A stretch of 64,000 bases of DNA from WTFY01 sp965205685 (GCA_965205685.1 OZ242174.1:186001-250000); one strand, 5' to 3'. Numbered from the stretch's first letter, positions 18,249 to 29,208 are shown. The notes: a model not told the origin generated them from the letters alone. Translations and numbers: made by a program.

Positions 18249-19931
18249 CTAGTAATCCGCGTTTTCAATACGCTTGGTAATCACGTATTGCTGGGCAATG
18301 GACAGGAGGTTGTTGACCAGCCAGTACAGCACGAGGCCGGCCGGGAAAAACGCCATGAAGGCCGTCATCATGATCGGCATCATGGCAAAAATCTTGGCTT
18401 GCATGGGGTCCGGGGGCGCCGGGTTGAGCTTGAACTGGATGTACATGGTGATGCCCATCAAAAGCGGCAGCACGAAAATCGGGTCGCGCAGCGAGAGGTC
18501 GTGAATCCACAGCATGAACGGCGCCTGGCGCAACTCGACGCTTTCGACCAGCACCCAGTACAGGGCCAGGAACACGGGAATCTGCACCAGGATCGGCAGG
18601 CAGCCGCCGAGCGGGTTGATCTTTTCCTTCTTGTACATTTCCATCAGCGCCTGATTCAGCTTCTGCTTGTCGTCCGCATAGCGCTCGCGCATCGCCTGGA
18701 ACCGGGGCTGGATCTTGCGCATGCGGGCCATCGACTTGTAACTGGCTTCCGAGAGCTTGAAGAACACCAGCTTGACCGCGATCGTCACCAGGATGATGGC
18801 CATGCCCCAGTTGCCGACCAGCTTATGGAACCACTCCAGCAACCAGAACAGCGGCTTGGAAAGAATCGAGAACATGCCGTAGTCCACGCTCAGGTCGAGT
18901 CCCGGTGCAATCTCCTCCATGCTGCGCTGCAGCTTGGGCCCGGCATACAGGCGTCGCTTGAACTCGCCCTGTGTGCCGGGCGGGACCGTTTGCGAGGCGG
19001 ACAGCATGCCGATCAGGTATTGCGGCCCGTTCGCGCCCTGCACGCGCTTGCTGTAGAACCGGTTCGCCTGTTCGGGCTCTGCGACCCAGGCCGAAACGAA
19101 ATAGTGCTGCAGCATCGCCGTCCAGCCACCGTTTACCTGCATGTTGAAGGGCTCGTCTTCGATGTCGTCGAAGGAGTGCTTGTGATACGCGCCGTCGTAG
19201 TAGGCCGCCCCGGTGTAGGTCGGCAGGCGCAGCCAGCTGCGATCCTCGGGGATGGCGCTGTGGCGCAACTGCTGGTACTGGCGACCGGTCCAGAGGGCCG
19301 GGCCCGGGTTGAGCACGCGGTGGCTGACATCGATCACGAAGTCGCCGCGATAAAAGGTGAAGATCTTCTCCACCCGAAGGCCGCCGTCACCCTGCCAGAC
19401 AAGCCTGACCTGCAGGCGGTCCTGGCCGTCTGCCAGAACATAGCGGGAGCGCTCGGCCGTGTAGATTTCGTGATGGCTCGGCGCCAGCGATGGCGGTGCC
19501 GGCTGGCCATGGATGTTGTCGTGGCGCAGCCCGGACTGCGCGATATGGGTCTGCTCATCGTCGTGCAAGAGACGAAAGCCGACATCCTTTTTCTGCAGGG
19601 ACACAGGGTAGGTCAGGGTGTCCAGCTGGCGGATGTCGCCGCCGCGGGTATCGATGACGACGTCCAGCACATCGGTTCGGACCTGCACCTGCGGTGTGCG
19701 GGCGCTGGTCCGAGGTGACTCGCGTTCCGGGGCTGCGGCAGGCGCGGGTGCCTCGGGCGTATCCGGGGCCAGGAGTTCCGGAAGATCTTCGGCCTCGGCC
19801 AAGTCGCGGACCTCACCCTGGGTTGTCGGCGGGATTGCGGGCGGCGGGGCCTGTTCGTGCTGCCAAGTCAGCCAGATCATGTACAGTATGAAGGCTAAAG
19901 CCAGGTACAGGAAGAATCGCTGGTTAGCCAT
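18249..19931 (-). CDS. yidC: Membrane protein insertase YidC
   Basis: A 560-residue inner-membrane insertase. One N-terminal signal-anchor helix (QRFFLYLALAFILYMIWLTW) is followed by a large periplasmic beta-domain (about residues 60-340) and the conserved five-helix core with the positively charged groove. The ATG at 19931 lies inside yidD, overlapping its 3' end by 8 nt, as is common. It inserts respiratory and ATP synthase membrane subunits such as c. Confidence 0.98.
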   Translation of the reverse strand: MANQRFFLYLALAFILYMIWLTWQHEQAPPPAIPPTTQGEVRDLAEAEDLPELLAPDTPEAPAPAAAPERESPRTSARTPQVQVRTDVLDVVIDTRGGDIRQLDTLTYPVSLQKKDVGFRLLHDDEQTHIAQSGLRHDNIHGQPAPPSLAPSHHEIYTAERSRYVLADGQDRLQVRLVWQGDGGLRVEKIFTFYRGDFVIDVSHRVLNPGPALWTGRQYQQLRHSAIPEDRSWLRLPTYTGAAYYDGAYHKHSFDDIEDEPFNMQVNGGWTAMLQHYFVSAWVAEPEQANRFYSKRVQGANGPQYLIGMLSASQTVPPGTQGEFKRRLYAGPKLQRSMEEIAPGLDLSVDYGMFSILSKPLFWLLEWFHKLVGNWGMAIILVTIAVKLVFFKLSEASYKSMARMRKIQPRFQAMRERYADDKQKLNQALMEMYKKEKINPLGGCLPILVQIPVFLALYWVLVESVELRQAPFMLWIHDLSLRDPIFVLPLLMGITMYIQFKLNPAPPDPMQAKIFAMMPIMMTAFMAFFPAGLVLYWLVNNLLSIAQQYVITKRIENADY

Positions 19932-20181
19932 GCTTGCGTTCCGGTACGGGGTCGATGCCGCCTTCATGCCAGGGATGACAGCGCGAAAGGCGCTTGGCCG
20001 CGAGCCAGGCACCGCGTACGGCGCCGTGGCGGCGGATGGCTTCGATGGCGTACGTCGAACAGGTGGGATGAAACCGGCACTGCTGCCCGATCCACGGACT
20101 GAGGAAAAACCGGTAGGCGCGGATCAGCAGGATCATCGCCTTGCCCAGCAGGGCTTCTATCTTTCTGTACATTCTTCCCAT
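19924..20181 (-). CDS. yidD: Membrane protein insertion efficiency factor YidD
   Basis: An 85-residue protein with the family signature RAYRFFLSPWIGQQCRFHPTCSTYA and C-terminal RLSRCHPWHEGGIDPVP. Small cytoplasmic membrane-associated helper of YidC-dependent insertion. It overlaps rnpA upstream and yidC downstream, the invariant order of the rpmH-rnpA-yidD-yidC operon. Confidence 0.96.
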   Translation of the reverse strand: MGRMYRKIEALLGKAMILLIRAYRFFLSPWIGQQCRFHPTCSTYAIEAIRRHGAVRGAWLAAKRLSRCHPWHEGGIDPVPERKHG

Positions 20182-20510
20182 AGCCCGGTTAACTGCTGTC
20201 GCAGGCGATCCCTTGGCACGGCCCCGATCGGGCGTTTCAGGATCACCACGTAGTCACTGGCTTCCAGTCCGGCCTTGCACGTGCGAAAACTTTCCCGGAT
20301 CATCCGCTTGATCGTGTTCCGGTCCACGGCGCGGCGCGCATTGCGCTTGGCAACCACCATGCCCAGGCGCGGGAAGCCCACCTGGTTTTTCCGCCTCAGC
20401 AGCGTGAACATCGTGCTGCTGGATCGGCGTGCCCGTCCAAAGACCCGCTTGAACTGGCGTGCCTGGTGCAGCCTTTCACGGTAGGTAAACGAGTAGTTGC
20501 CTGCGGACAA
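20157..20510 (-). CDS. rnpA: Ribonuclease P protein component
   Basis: About 117 residues; the protein partner of the RNase P ribozyme in 5' tRNA maturation. The signature RNTIKRMIRESFR is intact. The probable start is TTG at 20510, four bases after the rpmH stop codon, giving MSAGNYSFTYRERLHQARQFKRVF, which matches the family. The frame is open further upstream through rpmH, but those codons overlap a different gene and are not conserved. Confidence 0.92.
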   Translation of the reverse strand: MSAGNYSFTYRERLHQARQFKRVFGRARRSSSTMFTLLRRKNQVGFPRLGMVVAKRNARRAVDRNTIKRMIRESFRTCKAGLEASDYVVILKRPIGAVPRDRLRQQLTGLWEECTER

Positions 20511-20514
20511 AAAA

Positions 20515-20649
20515 CTACGGAGCCAAGCGCGTGCGTCCCTTGGCCCGACGGGCATTGATGACGGCACGACCACTCTTGGTCCTCATTCGAGCCCGGAATC
20601 CATGGGTGCGGGCGCGTTTCAGGTTGCTAGGTTGATAAGTTCGTTTCAC
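20515..20649 (-). CDS. rpmH: 50S ribosomal protein L34
   Basis: A 44-residue protein beginning with a GTG codon at 20649, translating as (M)KRTYQPSNLKRARTHGF and ending KGRTRLAP. This is the full canonical L34 sequence. The GTG start is unusual, since most homologues use ATG. It heads the rpmH-rnpA-yidD-yidC operon and faces dnaA across a 186-bp gap. Confidence 0.97.
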   Translation of the reverse strand: MKRTYQPSNLKRARTHGFRARMRTKSGRAVINARRAKGRTRLAP

Positions 20650-20753
20650 AGCTTGTTTCTATTTTTCAATTCCTTGGGTCGGGAACCCTTCAAGAAGCGC
20701 AAAAATAATCCCGCAACTTGCGTTTGTCAACGCTTATTATTCAGTCACGAAAC

Positions 20754-20762
20754 TGTGGATTA
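20754..20762 (-). promoter_or_regulatory. DnaA-box-like site upstream of dnaA
   Basis: The reverse complement reads TAATCCACA, one mismatch from the consensus TTATCCACA. It lies in the rpmH-dnaA gap 74 bp before the dnaA ATG, a place where DnaA often represses its own gene. A single site with a mismatch is weak evidence. Confidence 0.4.
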
Positions 20763-20835
20763 CTGCCCGATTCCTCGATAGACTGGTGCACCGAATTCCA
20801 CTAATAATAAAGCAAAACATCCTGGAGTTTTACAC

Positions 20836-22146
20836 ATGACGAGTGCCCTCTGGAATTCATGTGTACACCAACTTGAGTCCGAACTCACCGAACAGCAACT
20901 GAATACCTGGATCCGGCCCCTGCATGCGATCGAGCAGGACGGCGACCTGATCCTGCTGGCGCCCAACCGCTTCGTGCTGGACTGGGTACAGAGCCATTTC
21001 CTGGAGCGCATCGACGAGCTGGTCGAGGCGGACAGCCGCTCACCGGGTCGCCGCGTCAGCCTGGAAATCGGCAGCCACGAACCGGCCCCCGCGACCGCCG
21101 CACCCGCTCCGGACCCCAGGCCCTTCCAGCACAATCTCAACCCCTACTTCACTTTCGAGACGTTCGTGGAAGGCAAGTCCAACCAGTTGCCGCGGGCCGC
21201 CGCCCTGCAGGTAGCCAAGCATCCGGGCAGCACGTACAACCCGCTGCTGATCTACGGAGGCGTGGGCCTCGGCAAGACCCACCTGCTGCACGCCATCGGC
21301 AACCAGATTCTCGAGGACAACCCGTCGGCCAAGGTTACCTACCTGCACTCCGAGCGCTTCGTCGCAGACATGATCAAGGCCCTGCAGCACAACACCATCA
21401 GCGAGTTCAAGCAGCACTACCGCTCGATCGAGACCCTGCTGATCGACGACATCCAGTTTTTCGCCCGCAAGGAGCGCTCCCAGGAAGAATTCTTCCATAC
21501 CTTCAACTCCCTGCTGGAGGGGCAGCGGCAGGTGATCCTGACCTGCGACCGCTACCCGAAGGATGTGGAAGGCCTGGAAGAGCGGCTGCGCTCGCGCTTC
21601 AGCTGGGGACTGACCCAGGCGATCGAGCCCCCGGAGCTCGAGACCCGGGTGGCGATCGTGCAGAACAAGGCGGAACTGCTGCACGTCAAGCTGCCGAACG
21701 AGGTGGCCTTTTTCATCGGCCGGCGCATCCGCTCCAACATCCGCGAACTTGAAGGCGCCTTACGCCGGGTAGTGGCCAATGCCCAGTTCACCGGTTCGGC
21801 CATCACCCTGGAATTCGCCAAGGATGCCCTGCAGGACCTGCTGGTCTCGCAGGACAAGATGGTGACCCTGGACAACATCCAGAAAACTGTCGCGGAGTAC
21901 TGCCGCATCCGGGTCTCCGACCTGCTGTCACCACGCCGCACCCGTTCCGTGACACGGCCCCGCCAGATTGCCATGGCCCTGGCCAAGGAACTGACCAATC
22001 ACAGCCTGCCCGAGATCGGCAGTGCCTTCGGCGGGCGCGATCACACCACCGTCTTGCACGCCTGCCGGCGCATCTCGGACCTGCGCGAGACGGATGCACA
22101 GATCAACAGTGATTACATTAACCTGTTGCGCAACCTAAGCAGTTGA
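20836..22146 (+). CDS. dnaA: Chromosomal replication initiator protein DnaA
   Basis: A 436-residue AAA+ initiator. Domain I is at the N-terminus (WNSCVHQLESELTEQQLNTWIRPL), the linker is short, domain III has Walker A GGVGLGKTHLL and Walker B LLIDDIQF, and domain IV carries the DNA-reading motif GGRDHTTVLHACRRI. It is slightly shorter than the enterobacterial protein because of the short linker. It precedes dnaN, recF and gyrB in the ancestral order. Confidence 0.99.
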   Translation: MTSALWNSCVHQLESELTEQQLNTWIRPLHAIEQDGDLILLAPNRFVLDWVQSHFLERIDELVEADSRSPGRRVSLEIGSHEPAPATAAPAPDPRPFQHNLNPYFTFETFVEGKSNQLPRAAALQVAKHPGSTYNPLLIYGGVGLGKTHLLHAIGNQILEDNPSAKVTYLHSERFVADMIKALQHNTISEFKQHYRSIETLLIDDIQFFARKERSQEEFFHTFNSLLEGQRQVILTCDRYPKDVEGLEERLRSRFSWGLTQAIEPPELETRVAIVQNKAELLHVKLPNEVAFFIGRRIRSNIRELEGALRRVVANAQFTGSAITLEFAKDALQDLLVSQDKMVTLDNIQKTVAEYCRIRVSDLLSPRRTRSVTRPRQIAMALAKELTNHSLPEIGSAFGGRDHTTVLHACRRISDLRETDAQINSDYINLLRNLSS

Positions 22147-22343
22147 TAGCCTGTGGATAGACGGTGCTACAATCGGTACAAATTTTGCTGCGTCCACCTG
22201 TATACTGAACATACCCTGAAGTCTTCAGGCAATGCACCTGAAATCCCTAGGGACTTTTAAAATATCCTATTGATTTAATTAAGATTTTATTCTTTATACA
22301 CAGAGACGAAACCCCTCTATAACAGCTATTACTCTTTATTATT
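22147..22343 (+). other. oriC: Probable replication origin in the dnaA-dnaN gap
   Basis: This 197-bp gap contains a perfect DnaA box TTATACACA at 22294-22302 and a one-mismatch box at 22152-22160 (reverse strand CTATCCACA). Between them lies a strikingly AT-rich stretch (about 22253-22297) suited to strand opening. Gap position between dnaA and dnaN is a common origin site in gammaproteobacteria outside the enterics. The small number of clear boxes keeps this a candidate; the parS sites nearby support the general location. Confidence 0.6.
22215..22229. repeat. 15-bp palindrome in the dnaA-dnaN gap
   Basis: CCTGAAG and CTTCAGG flank a single T. With a one-base centre it cannot form a good RNA hairpin, so it looks more like a protein-binding dyad. 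It lies between the two DnaA boxes; the binding protein is unknown. Confidence 0.45.
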
Positions 22344-23444
22344 ATGCAGTTATCTATTACCCGCGAAGACCTACTCAAGCCCCTGCGCCAAGTCATCGGT
22401 GCCGTGGAACGCCAACAAACCATTCCCGCGCTGGGCCACGTGCTGGTGGTAGCCGAGGACGGAGGGCTTTCCTTCACGGCAACCGATCTCGAGATCGAAC
22501 TGGTCGCCCGCATCGAGGCCTCCTTTGAAGAGGAAGGCAGCACGACCATCCCCGCGCGAAAGCTGTACGACATCTGCCAGGCCTTGCCAAGTGATGCCAG
22601 CGTGGATATCAGTGCAACTGAAGGCAAGGTCAAGGTGCAGTCCGGGCGCAGTCGCTTCACGCTTGCAAGCGTTCCCGTGGAGGACTTTCCGAGGATCCAC
22701 GAAGTAGAACTGGACGAGCGCGTGACCCTGACCCAGGGGGAGTTCCGGGGCTTGATCGACCGGGCCTCCTTTGCCATGGCGCAGCAGGACGTGCGTTATT
22801 ACCTGAACGGGCTGCTGCTTGAAATTGATCCGGAACAAACCCGAACAGTTGCGACCGACGGACACCGTCTGGCCTTGTCCCAGATCGCGCACAGCTCCGA
22901 AGTCGAGGCAGATCGGCGGATCATCATGCCGCGCAAGGGAGTTCAGGAGCTGCAGCGCCTGCTGGTTGAAGATGCATCACAGATCACCCTGTCGCTGGGC
23001 AAGAACCACGTGCAGGCCAGCATCGAGGGGCTGCAGATGACTTCCAAGCTGATCGAGGGACGCTTCCCCGAGTACCAGCGCGTCTTGCCGGAGCAGGAAG
23101 GCGCCCTGGCCCGCATGGATACGGCCACGCTCAAGCAGGCGCTGGGACGGGTCGCGATCCTGTGTAACGAGAAATACAAGGGAGTGCGTCTGATCCTGGA
23201 CAGCGACAGCCTAGTCATCCAGGCCCACAACCCGGAGCACGAGCAGGCCGAGGACGAGATCGAGATACAGTACAGCGGCGAGAAGCATGAGATCGGCTTC
23301 AACGTGCAGTACCTGCTGGACGTGCTCAACGTGATGGAGACCGAGGCGGTGGACTTCTACATTCGGGACGGCAACAGCAGCGTGCTGATCCTGCCCGCGG
23401 AGCAGAGCGACAGCCGCTACGTCGTCATGCCGATGCGCCTGTAG
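22344..23444 (+). CDS. dnaN: DNA polymerase III beta sliding clamp
   Basis: A 366-residue clamp subunit, three repeated clamp domains, ending in VVMPMRL, the C-terminus typical of gammaproteobacteria. The N-terminus MQLSITREDLLKPLRQVIGAVERQQTIPAL is canonical. It encircles DNA and holds Pol III and other partners. recF follows 20 nt downstream on the same strand. Confidence 0.99.
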   Translation: MQLSITREDLLKPLRQVIGAVERQQTIPALGHVLVVAEDGGLSFTATDLEIELVARIEASFEEEGSTTIPARKLYDICQALPSDASVDISATEGKVKVQSGRSRFTLASVPVEDFPRIHEVELDERVTLTQGEFRGLIDRASFAMAQQDVRYYLNGLLLEIDPEQTRTVATDGHRLALSQIAHSSEVEADRRIIMPRKGVQELQRLLVEDASQITLSLGKNHVQASIEGLQMTSKLIEGRFPEYQRVLPEQEGALARMDTATLKQALGRVAILCNEKYKGVRLILDSDSLVIQAHNPEHEQAEDEIEIQYSGEKHEIGFNVQYLLDVLNVMETEAVDFYIRDGNSSVLILPAEQSDSRYVVMPMRL

Positions 23445-23464
23445 CGGCCCACCGGTGCCTGCCG

Positions 23465-24544
23465 TTGCAGCTGTGTAGCCTGTCCGCGCACAACTTCCGG
23501 CTGATCGAGCAACTGGAGATCGAGCCGGGCCCGCAAGTGACCCTGTTCTGGGGCCAAAATGGCGCCGGCAAGACCAGCATTCTGGAAACCGTGGACTTCC
23601 TGAGCCGGGGTCGCAGCTTCCGAAGCCGCCGCCTCGATGCGCTGCTGCGCAAGGGTGCCCGCACGCTGACCGTGCGCGGGACCGTGCGCGAGGCGGGAGT
23701 CCCGACCCATCTGGGCATCGAGAAGAGTGCGCGCGGGCGCGTGCTGCTCTGCAACCACCATAAAGCCGAGACCCTGTCCGCGCATGCTGCGCGCCTCCCG
23801 GTCGTGGCCCTGCATCCGGACAGCCATCGGCTGGTCCAGGGGGGCGCCCGGTACCGGAGGAACTACCTCGACTGGTCTGCGTTTCACGTGAAACCTGATT
23901 TTCTGCCCGCCTGGCGCGAATACAGCCGCTGTCTGCGCCAGCGCAACCAGGTCCTGCGCACCCGGGGCGGCATGCAGGAAATGCAGGCCTGGACACAAAG
24001 GCTCGCGGTCGCAGGCGAGCGCGTGGATAGTGCAAGATCGAGCATTATCGAGGAGATTAAACCGGTTTTCGATACATATAGCCGCAAATTGCTGCCAGAA
24101 GCTGAATCTGCCCTGCGCTACTTGCGGGGTTGGCCGGGCGAATCGGAGAGCCTGGAGGCGGCCCTGGTCCGGGCCCGCAGCCGTGAGCGCCGGAGCCTGG
24201 CCACCCACTGGGGCCCGCACCGTGCGGAGCTGGCCCTGTCCCTGAATCACCAGCCCGCCGCCCAGGTGGCCTCGAGGGGGCAGCAAAAACTGCTGGCGAT
24301 GAGCCTGCTGCTCGCCCAGATCGCGCACCTGCAGGCGCATACCCGGCGGGACTGCGTGGTGCTGCTGGATGACATCGGCGCGGAGCTCGACCGCGATCAT
24401 GCCGGGGCCCTGGTCCGGGAGGTGGCCGCGCTGGGCTGCCAGGCCTTCATGACGGCGCTGGCCCCGCAGGATGCGGATCTGCAGGCCTGGACGCAGGCCC
24501 GAATGTTTCACGTGAAACATGGAACATGCAAGCCCTCGGGCTGA
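23465..24544 (+). CDS. recF: DNA replication and repair protein RecF
   Basis: A 359-residue SMC-like ATPase of recombinational gap repair. Walker A GQNGAGKTSILE lies at about residues 30-41, and Walker B is VVLLDDIGAELD. The start codon is the CTG-less ATG-equivalent TTG/GTG-type choice shown by homology to MQLCSLSAHNFRLIEQLEIE. Two parS palindromes lie inside the gene and are read as FHVK in both places (SAFHVKPD and RMFHVKHG). The last of these sits in the C-terminal tail, which extends slightly past the usual family end. Confidence 0.96.
   Translation: MQLCSLSAHNFRLIEQLEIEPGPQVTLFWGQNGAGKTSILETVDFLSRGRSFRSRRLDALLRKGARTLTVRGTVREAGVPTHLGIEKSARGRVLLCNHHKAETLSAHAARLPVVALHPDSHRLVQGGARYRRNYLDWSAFHVKPDFLPAWREYSRCLRQRNQVLRTRGGMQEMQAWTQRLAVAGERVDSARSSIIEEIKPVFDTYSRKLLPEAESALRYLRGWPGESESLEAALVRARSRERRSLATHWGPHRAELALSLNHQPAAQVASRGQQKLLAMSLLLAQIAHLQAHTRRDCVVLLDDIGAELDRDHAGALVREVAALGCQAFMTALAPQDADLQAWTQARMFHVKHGTCKPSG
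23881..23894. promoter_or_regulatory. parS: parS site (14-bp core)
   Basis: GTTTCACGTGAAAC is a perfect palindrome identical to the core of the widely conserved bacterial parS sequence (consensus TGTTTCACGTGAAACA). The outer bases here are C on both sides, so the 16-bp form has mismatches at the ends. It lies in the middle of recF. Confidence 0.9.
24503..24520. promoter_or_regulatory. parS: parS site (perfect 16-bp consensus)
   Basis: ATGTTTCACGTGAAACAT, an 18-bp perfect palindrome that contains the complete parS consensus. It lies in the last codons of recF, about 30 bp upstream of the gyrB promoter and 622 bp from the first parS. ParB of this genome is encoded about 11 kb away. Confidence 0.95.
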
Positions 24545-24549
24545 AGCAC

Positions 24550-24558
24550 TGCTATAAT
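24550..24558 (+). promoter_or_regulatory. Extended -10 promoter of gyrB
   Basis: TGCTATAAT overlaps the end of recF: a perfect TATAAT (24553-24558) preceded by the TGn extension, which can replace a -35 box. Transcription would begin about 20 nt before the gyrB ATG. Confidence 0.6.
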
Positions 24559-24587
24559 TGGGAATCACTGACTGCAGACCCGTTTCC

Positions 24588-26993
<2,406 letters not shown>

Positions 26994-27074
26994 GCACTGG
27001 CGCTCTCAAGCAATACAACATATAAATCAATGACTTGTAAGTAAGCGGCCGGGAAACTACGGAAGCCCTGAAAA

Positions 27075-27842
27075 GTGAGAATCGCCTCCTGGAATGTCAA
27101 TTCGCTGCGCGTGCGCCTTCCGCAGGTGCTGGATTGGTTGCAGGACAATCCCGTCGACGTGCTGGCCCTGCAGGAGACCAAGCTGGTGGACGAGGAGTTT
27201 CCGGTGCAGGAAATCCGCGAGGCCGGCTACCATGCGCAGTATTCCGGCCAGAAAACCTATAACGGGGTGGCGATCCTGAGCCGCGAACCTGCCAGCGAGG
27301 CGCAGGCCGGGATCGACGGGCTGGAGGATCCCCAGCGGCGGATTCTGGCAGCCACGGTCGAGGGCGTGCGGGTGCTGAACCTGTATGTGGTCAACGGCTC
27401 GGAGGTGGGCTCCGAGAAATATGCCTACAAGCTGGGCTGGCTCGATAAGGTGACCGCATTCTTGCGCACCGACCTGCAGCAATACCCCCGCTACGTGGTG
27501 CTGGGCGACTTCAACATTGCCCCCGAGGACCAGGACGTGCACGACCCGAAAGCCTGGGAGGGTTCCATCCTGTGCAGTGACCGTGAGCGCCAGGCCCTGC
27601 AGGCAATCCTCGATCTTGGCTTTGCCGACACCTTTCGCCTGTTCGAGCAAGAGCAGGACAGTTTCAGCTGGTGGGATTACCGGGCCGCGGGATTTCGCCG
27701 CAATCTCGGCCTGCGAATCGACCTGATCCTGGCCAGCGCGGAGCTTGAAGCCGTGTGCAGTTTCAGCACCATCGACAAGGAGCCCCGCGGCAACGAGCGG
27801 CCCTCCGACCATGCGCCGGTGATTGCAGAGTTTGATCTATAA
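27075..27842 (+). CDS. Exodeoxyribonuclease III family nuclease (first paralogue)
   Basis: A 255-residue AP endonuclease/3'-exonuclease of the XthA/ExoA family. Motifs in order: WNVNSLRVRLPQVLDWL, LQETKL (metal-binding Glu), GDFNIAPEDQDVHDP, SWWDYRAAGFRRNLGLRIDLIL and SDHAPV (catalytic Asp-His). All catalytic residues are present. The start is GTG at 27075 with GGAAG upstream. A second paralogue lies at 30546-31322, so base-excision repair may be doubled or divided. It follows gyrB by 81 nt. Confidence 0.93.
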   Translation: MRIASWNVNSLRVRLPQVLDWLQDNPVDVLALQETKLVDEEFPVQEIREAGYHAQYSGQKTYNGVAILSREPASEAQAGIDGLEDPQRRILAATVEGVRVLNLYVVNGSEVGSEKYAYKLGWLDKVTAFLRTDLQQYPRYVVLGDFNIAPEDQDVHDPKAWEGSILCSDRERQALQAILDLGFADTFRLFEQEQDSFSWWDYRAAGFRRNLGLRIDLILASAELEAVCSFSTIDKEPRGNERPSDHAPVIAEFDL

Positions 27843-27846
27843 AAGC

Positions 27847-27871
27847 AGCGATATTGCCGTTAAATATCGCT
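27847..27871 (+). terminator. Hairpin after the first exonuclease III gene
   Basis: A nine-base-pair stem (GCGATATT with AATATCGC plus an outer A-T) closes a 7-nt loop five bases after the stop codon. Downstream bases include a few T residues (AATTTCTG) but no long run. A terminator is plausible. Confidence 0.5.
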
Positions 27872-28077
27872 AATTTCTGTAAAAACCTCTTAACTTGTAG
27901 TATTTGGGAATTCGCCCCGTCAAGGGTCCATGGTAGATTCATGCCAGCCTACCCCGCGGGTTTGCTAAACCGGGCCTGTTTTGCTAAAAGTCTGCTGACG
28001 GGGGTCTTTGCCCGGAAACGCCCCAGGACCAGGACACCAAGAATCATGACGGGACCCACACGGGGAGGACACGACCA

Positions 28078-28716
28078 ATGCGCAACATCATGGTGATCAA
28101 TTCCAAGGGGGGCTCTGGGAAATCCACCATTGCGACCAATTTGGCGGCCTATTTCGCACTCCAGAACAAGTCCGTCGTGCTGAGGGATCATGACCCCCAG
28201 GGCTCCAGCACGCAGTGGCTCAAGGCCCGCCCACCGGGGCGCCCCCCGATCCGGGGTATCGCGACCTATGAGAAGGTGGCCAAGCGGCCCGGGCGCAATA
28301 CGGATTACGTGATCATGGACGTCCCCGCCGGCCTTCACGGGCCCGCTCTGAGCAAGATGGTGAGCAAGGCGCAAACCATCCTGATCCCGGTACTGCCCTC
28401 GCCGATCGACATGCGCGCCGCAACCGATTTCATTGCCGAGATCCGAAACTGTGCCCCGGTGGTGCACAAGCGCGCCAAGCTGGCCCTTCTTGCAAACCGT
28501 TCGCGGGACTACACCAACATCTACTGGGAGCTGGACGATTTCCTGAGCCGCCAGCGCATCCCGTTCCTGACCATGCTGCGCGACAGCCAGCACTACATCC
28601 GGGCGGCTGAACGCGGGCTCGGAATTTTCGAGATGGCGCCTGCGGCCACCGCGGTAGACCGCGAACAGTGGCAGCCCATCATCAAATGGGTGAAGAGCAA
28701 GCGCAGCCAGCCGTAG
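28078..28716 (+). CDS. Orphan ParA/MinD-type ATPase
   Basis: A 212-residue P-loop ATPase with the deviant Walker A motif KGGSGKST at residues 10-17 and HDPQGSSTQW as the second motif. It is shorter than the chromosomal ParA in this window and has no ParB beside it. Small ParA-like proteins of this type position cellular cargo such as chemoreceptor clusters, storage granules or microcompartments; which cargo cannot be read here. A strong GGGGAGGA site precedes the ATG. The next gene, an L,D-transpeptidase-domain protein, begins at or inside its 3' end, suggesting cotranscription. Confidence 0.85.
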   Translation: MRNIMVINSKGGSGKSTIATNLAAYFALQNKSVVLRDHDPQGSSTQWLKARPPGRPPIRGIATYEKVAKRPGRNTDYVIMDVPAGLHGPALSKMVSKAQTILIPVLPSPIDMRAATDFIAEIRNCAPVVHKRAKLALLANRSRDYTNIYWELDDFLSRQRIPFLTMLRDSQHYIRAAERGLGIFEMAPAATAVDREQWQPIIKWVKSKRSQP

Positions 28717-29186
28717 CCCCTGTCCAACGCGTGCAAAGCGGCACCTTGCATCGACGGCCAAAGGCCGACCGTGTGGTGGTCGAAAAGGCGAAGCGCACGC
28801 TGTACCTGTACCGTGGCCAGGAATGCCTGAAGAGTTACTCGGTGGCTCTCGGCCAGCGTCCCTGCGGGGCCAAGCGCCGCGCCGGCGACCTGCGCACACC
28901 GGAAGGCCGCTACACGCTGGACTGGCGCAATCCCGACAGCAAGTATTTCCGTTCCATCCACATCTCCTACCCGAACGCACGCGACCTGCAGGAAGCCCGG
29001 CGCACCGGCCAGGATCCGGGTGGCGAAATCATGATTCACGGAGCGCCTGGAGATCCGGCTGAACAGTCTCGCCTGCTTGGCAAAGGCGCCGACTGGACGG
29101 CAGGCTGCATTGCCCTTTGCGACGAGGACATGCAGGAGATCTGGGATGCGGTGGAGGATGGAACGCCAATCGAGATCCTGCCCTGA
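28686..29186 (+). CDS. L,D-transpeptidase (YkuD) domain protein
   Basis: About 150-166 residues with the YkuD catalytic motif: EIMIHGAPG followed by TAGCIAL, supplying the His and the nucleophilic Cys. Such enzymes make 3-3 peptidoglycan crosslinks or attach proteins to the wall. The start is uncertain: ATG at 28686 overlaps the ParA-like gene by 31 nt, while GTG at 28731 avoids overlap. Neither gives a signal peptide, which is odd for a periplasmic enzyme; the protein could be exported another way, or a start further upstream could be missed. It ends close to ampG, which runs toward it. Confidence 0.8.
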   Translation: MGEEQAQPAVAPVQRVQSGTLHRRPKADRVVVEKAKRTLYLYRGQECLKSYSVALGQRPCGAKRRAGDLRTPEGRYTLDWRNPDSKYFRSIHISYPNARDLQEARRTGQDPGGEIMIHGAPGDPAEQSRLLGKGADWTAGCIALCDEDMQEIWDAVEDGTPIEILP

Positions 29187-29208
29187 CCGGCAGGAGCGTA
29201 GAACCAGC

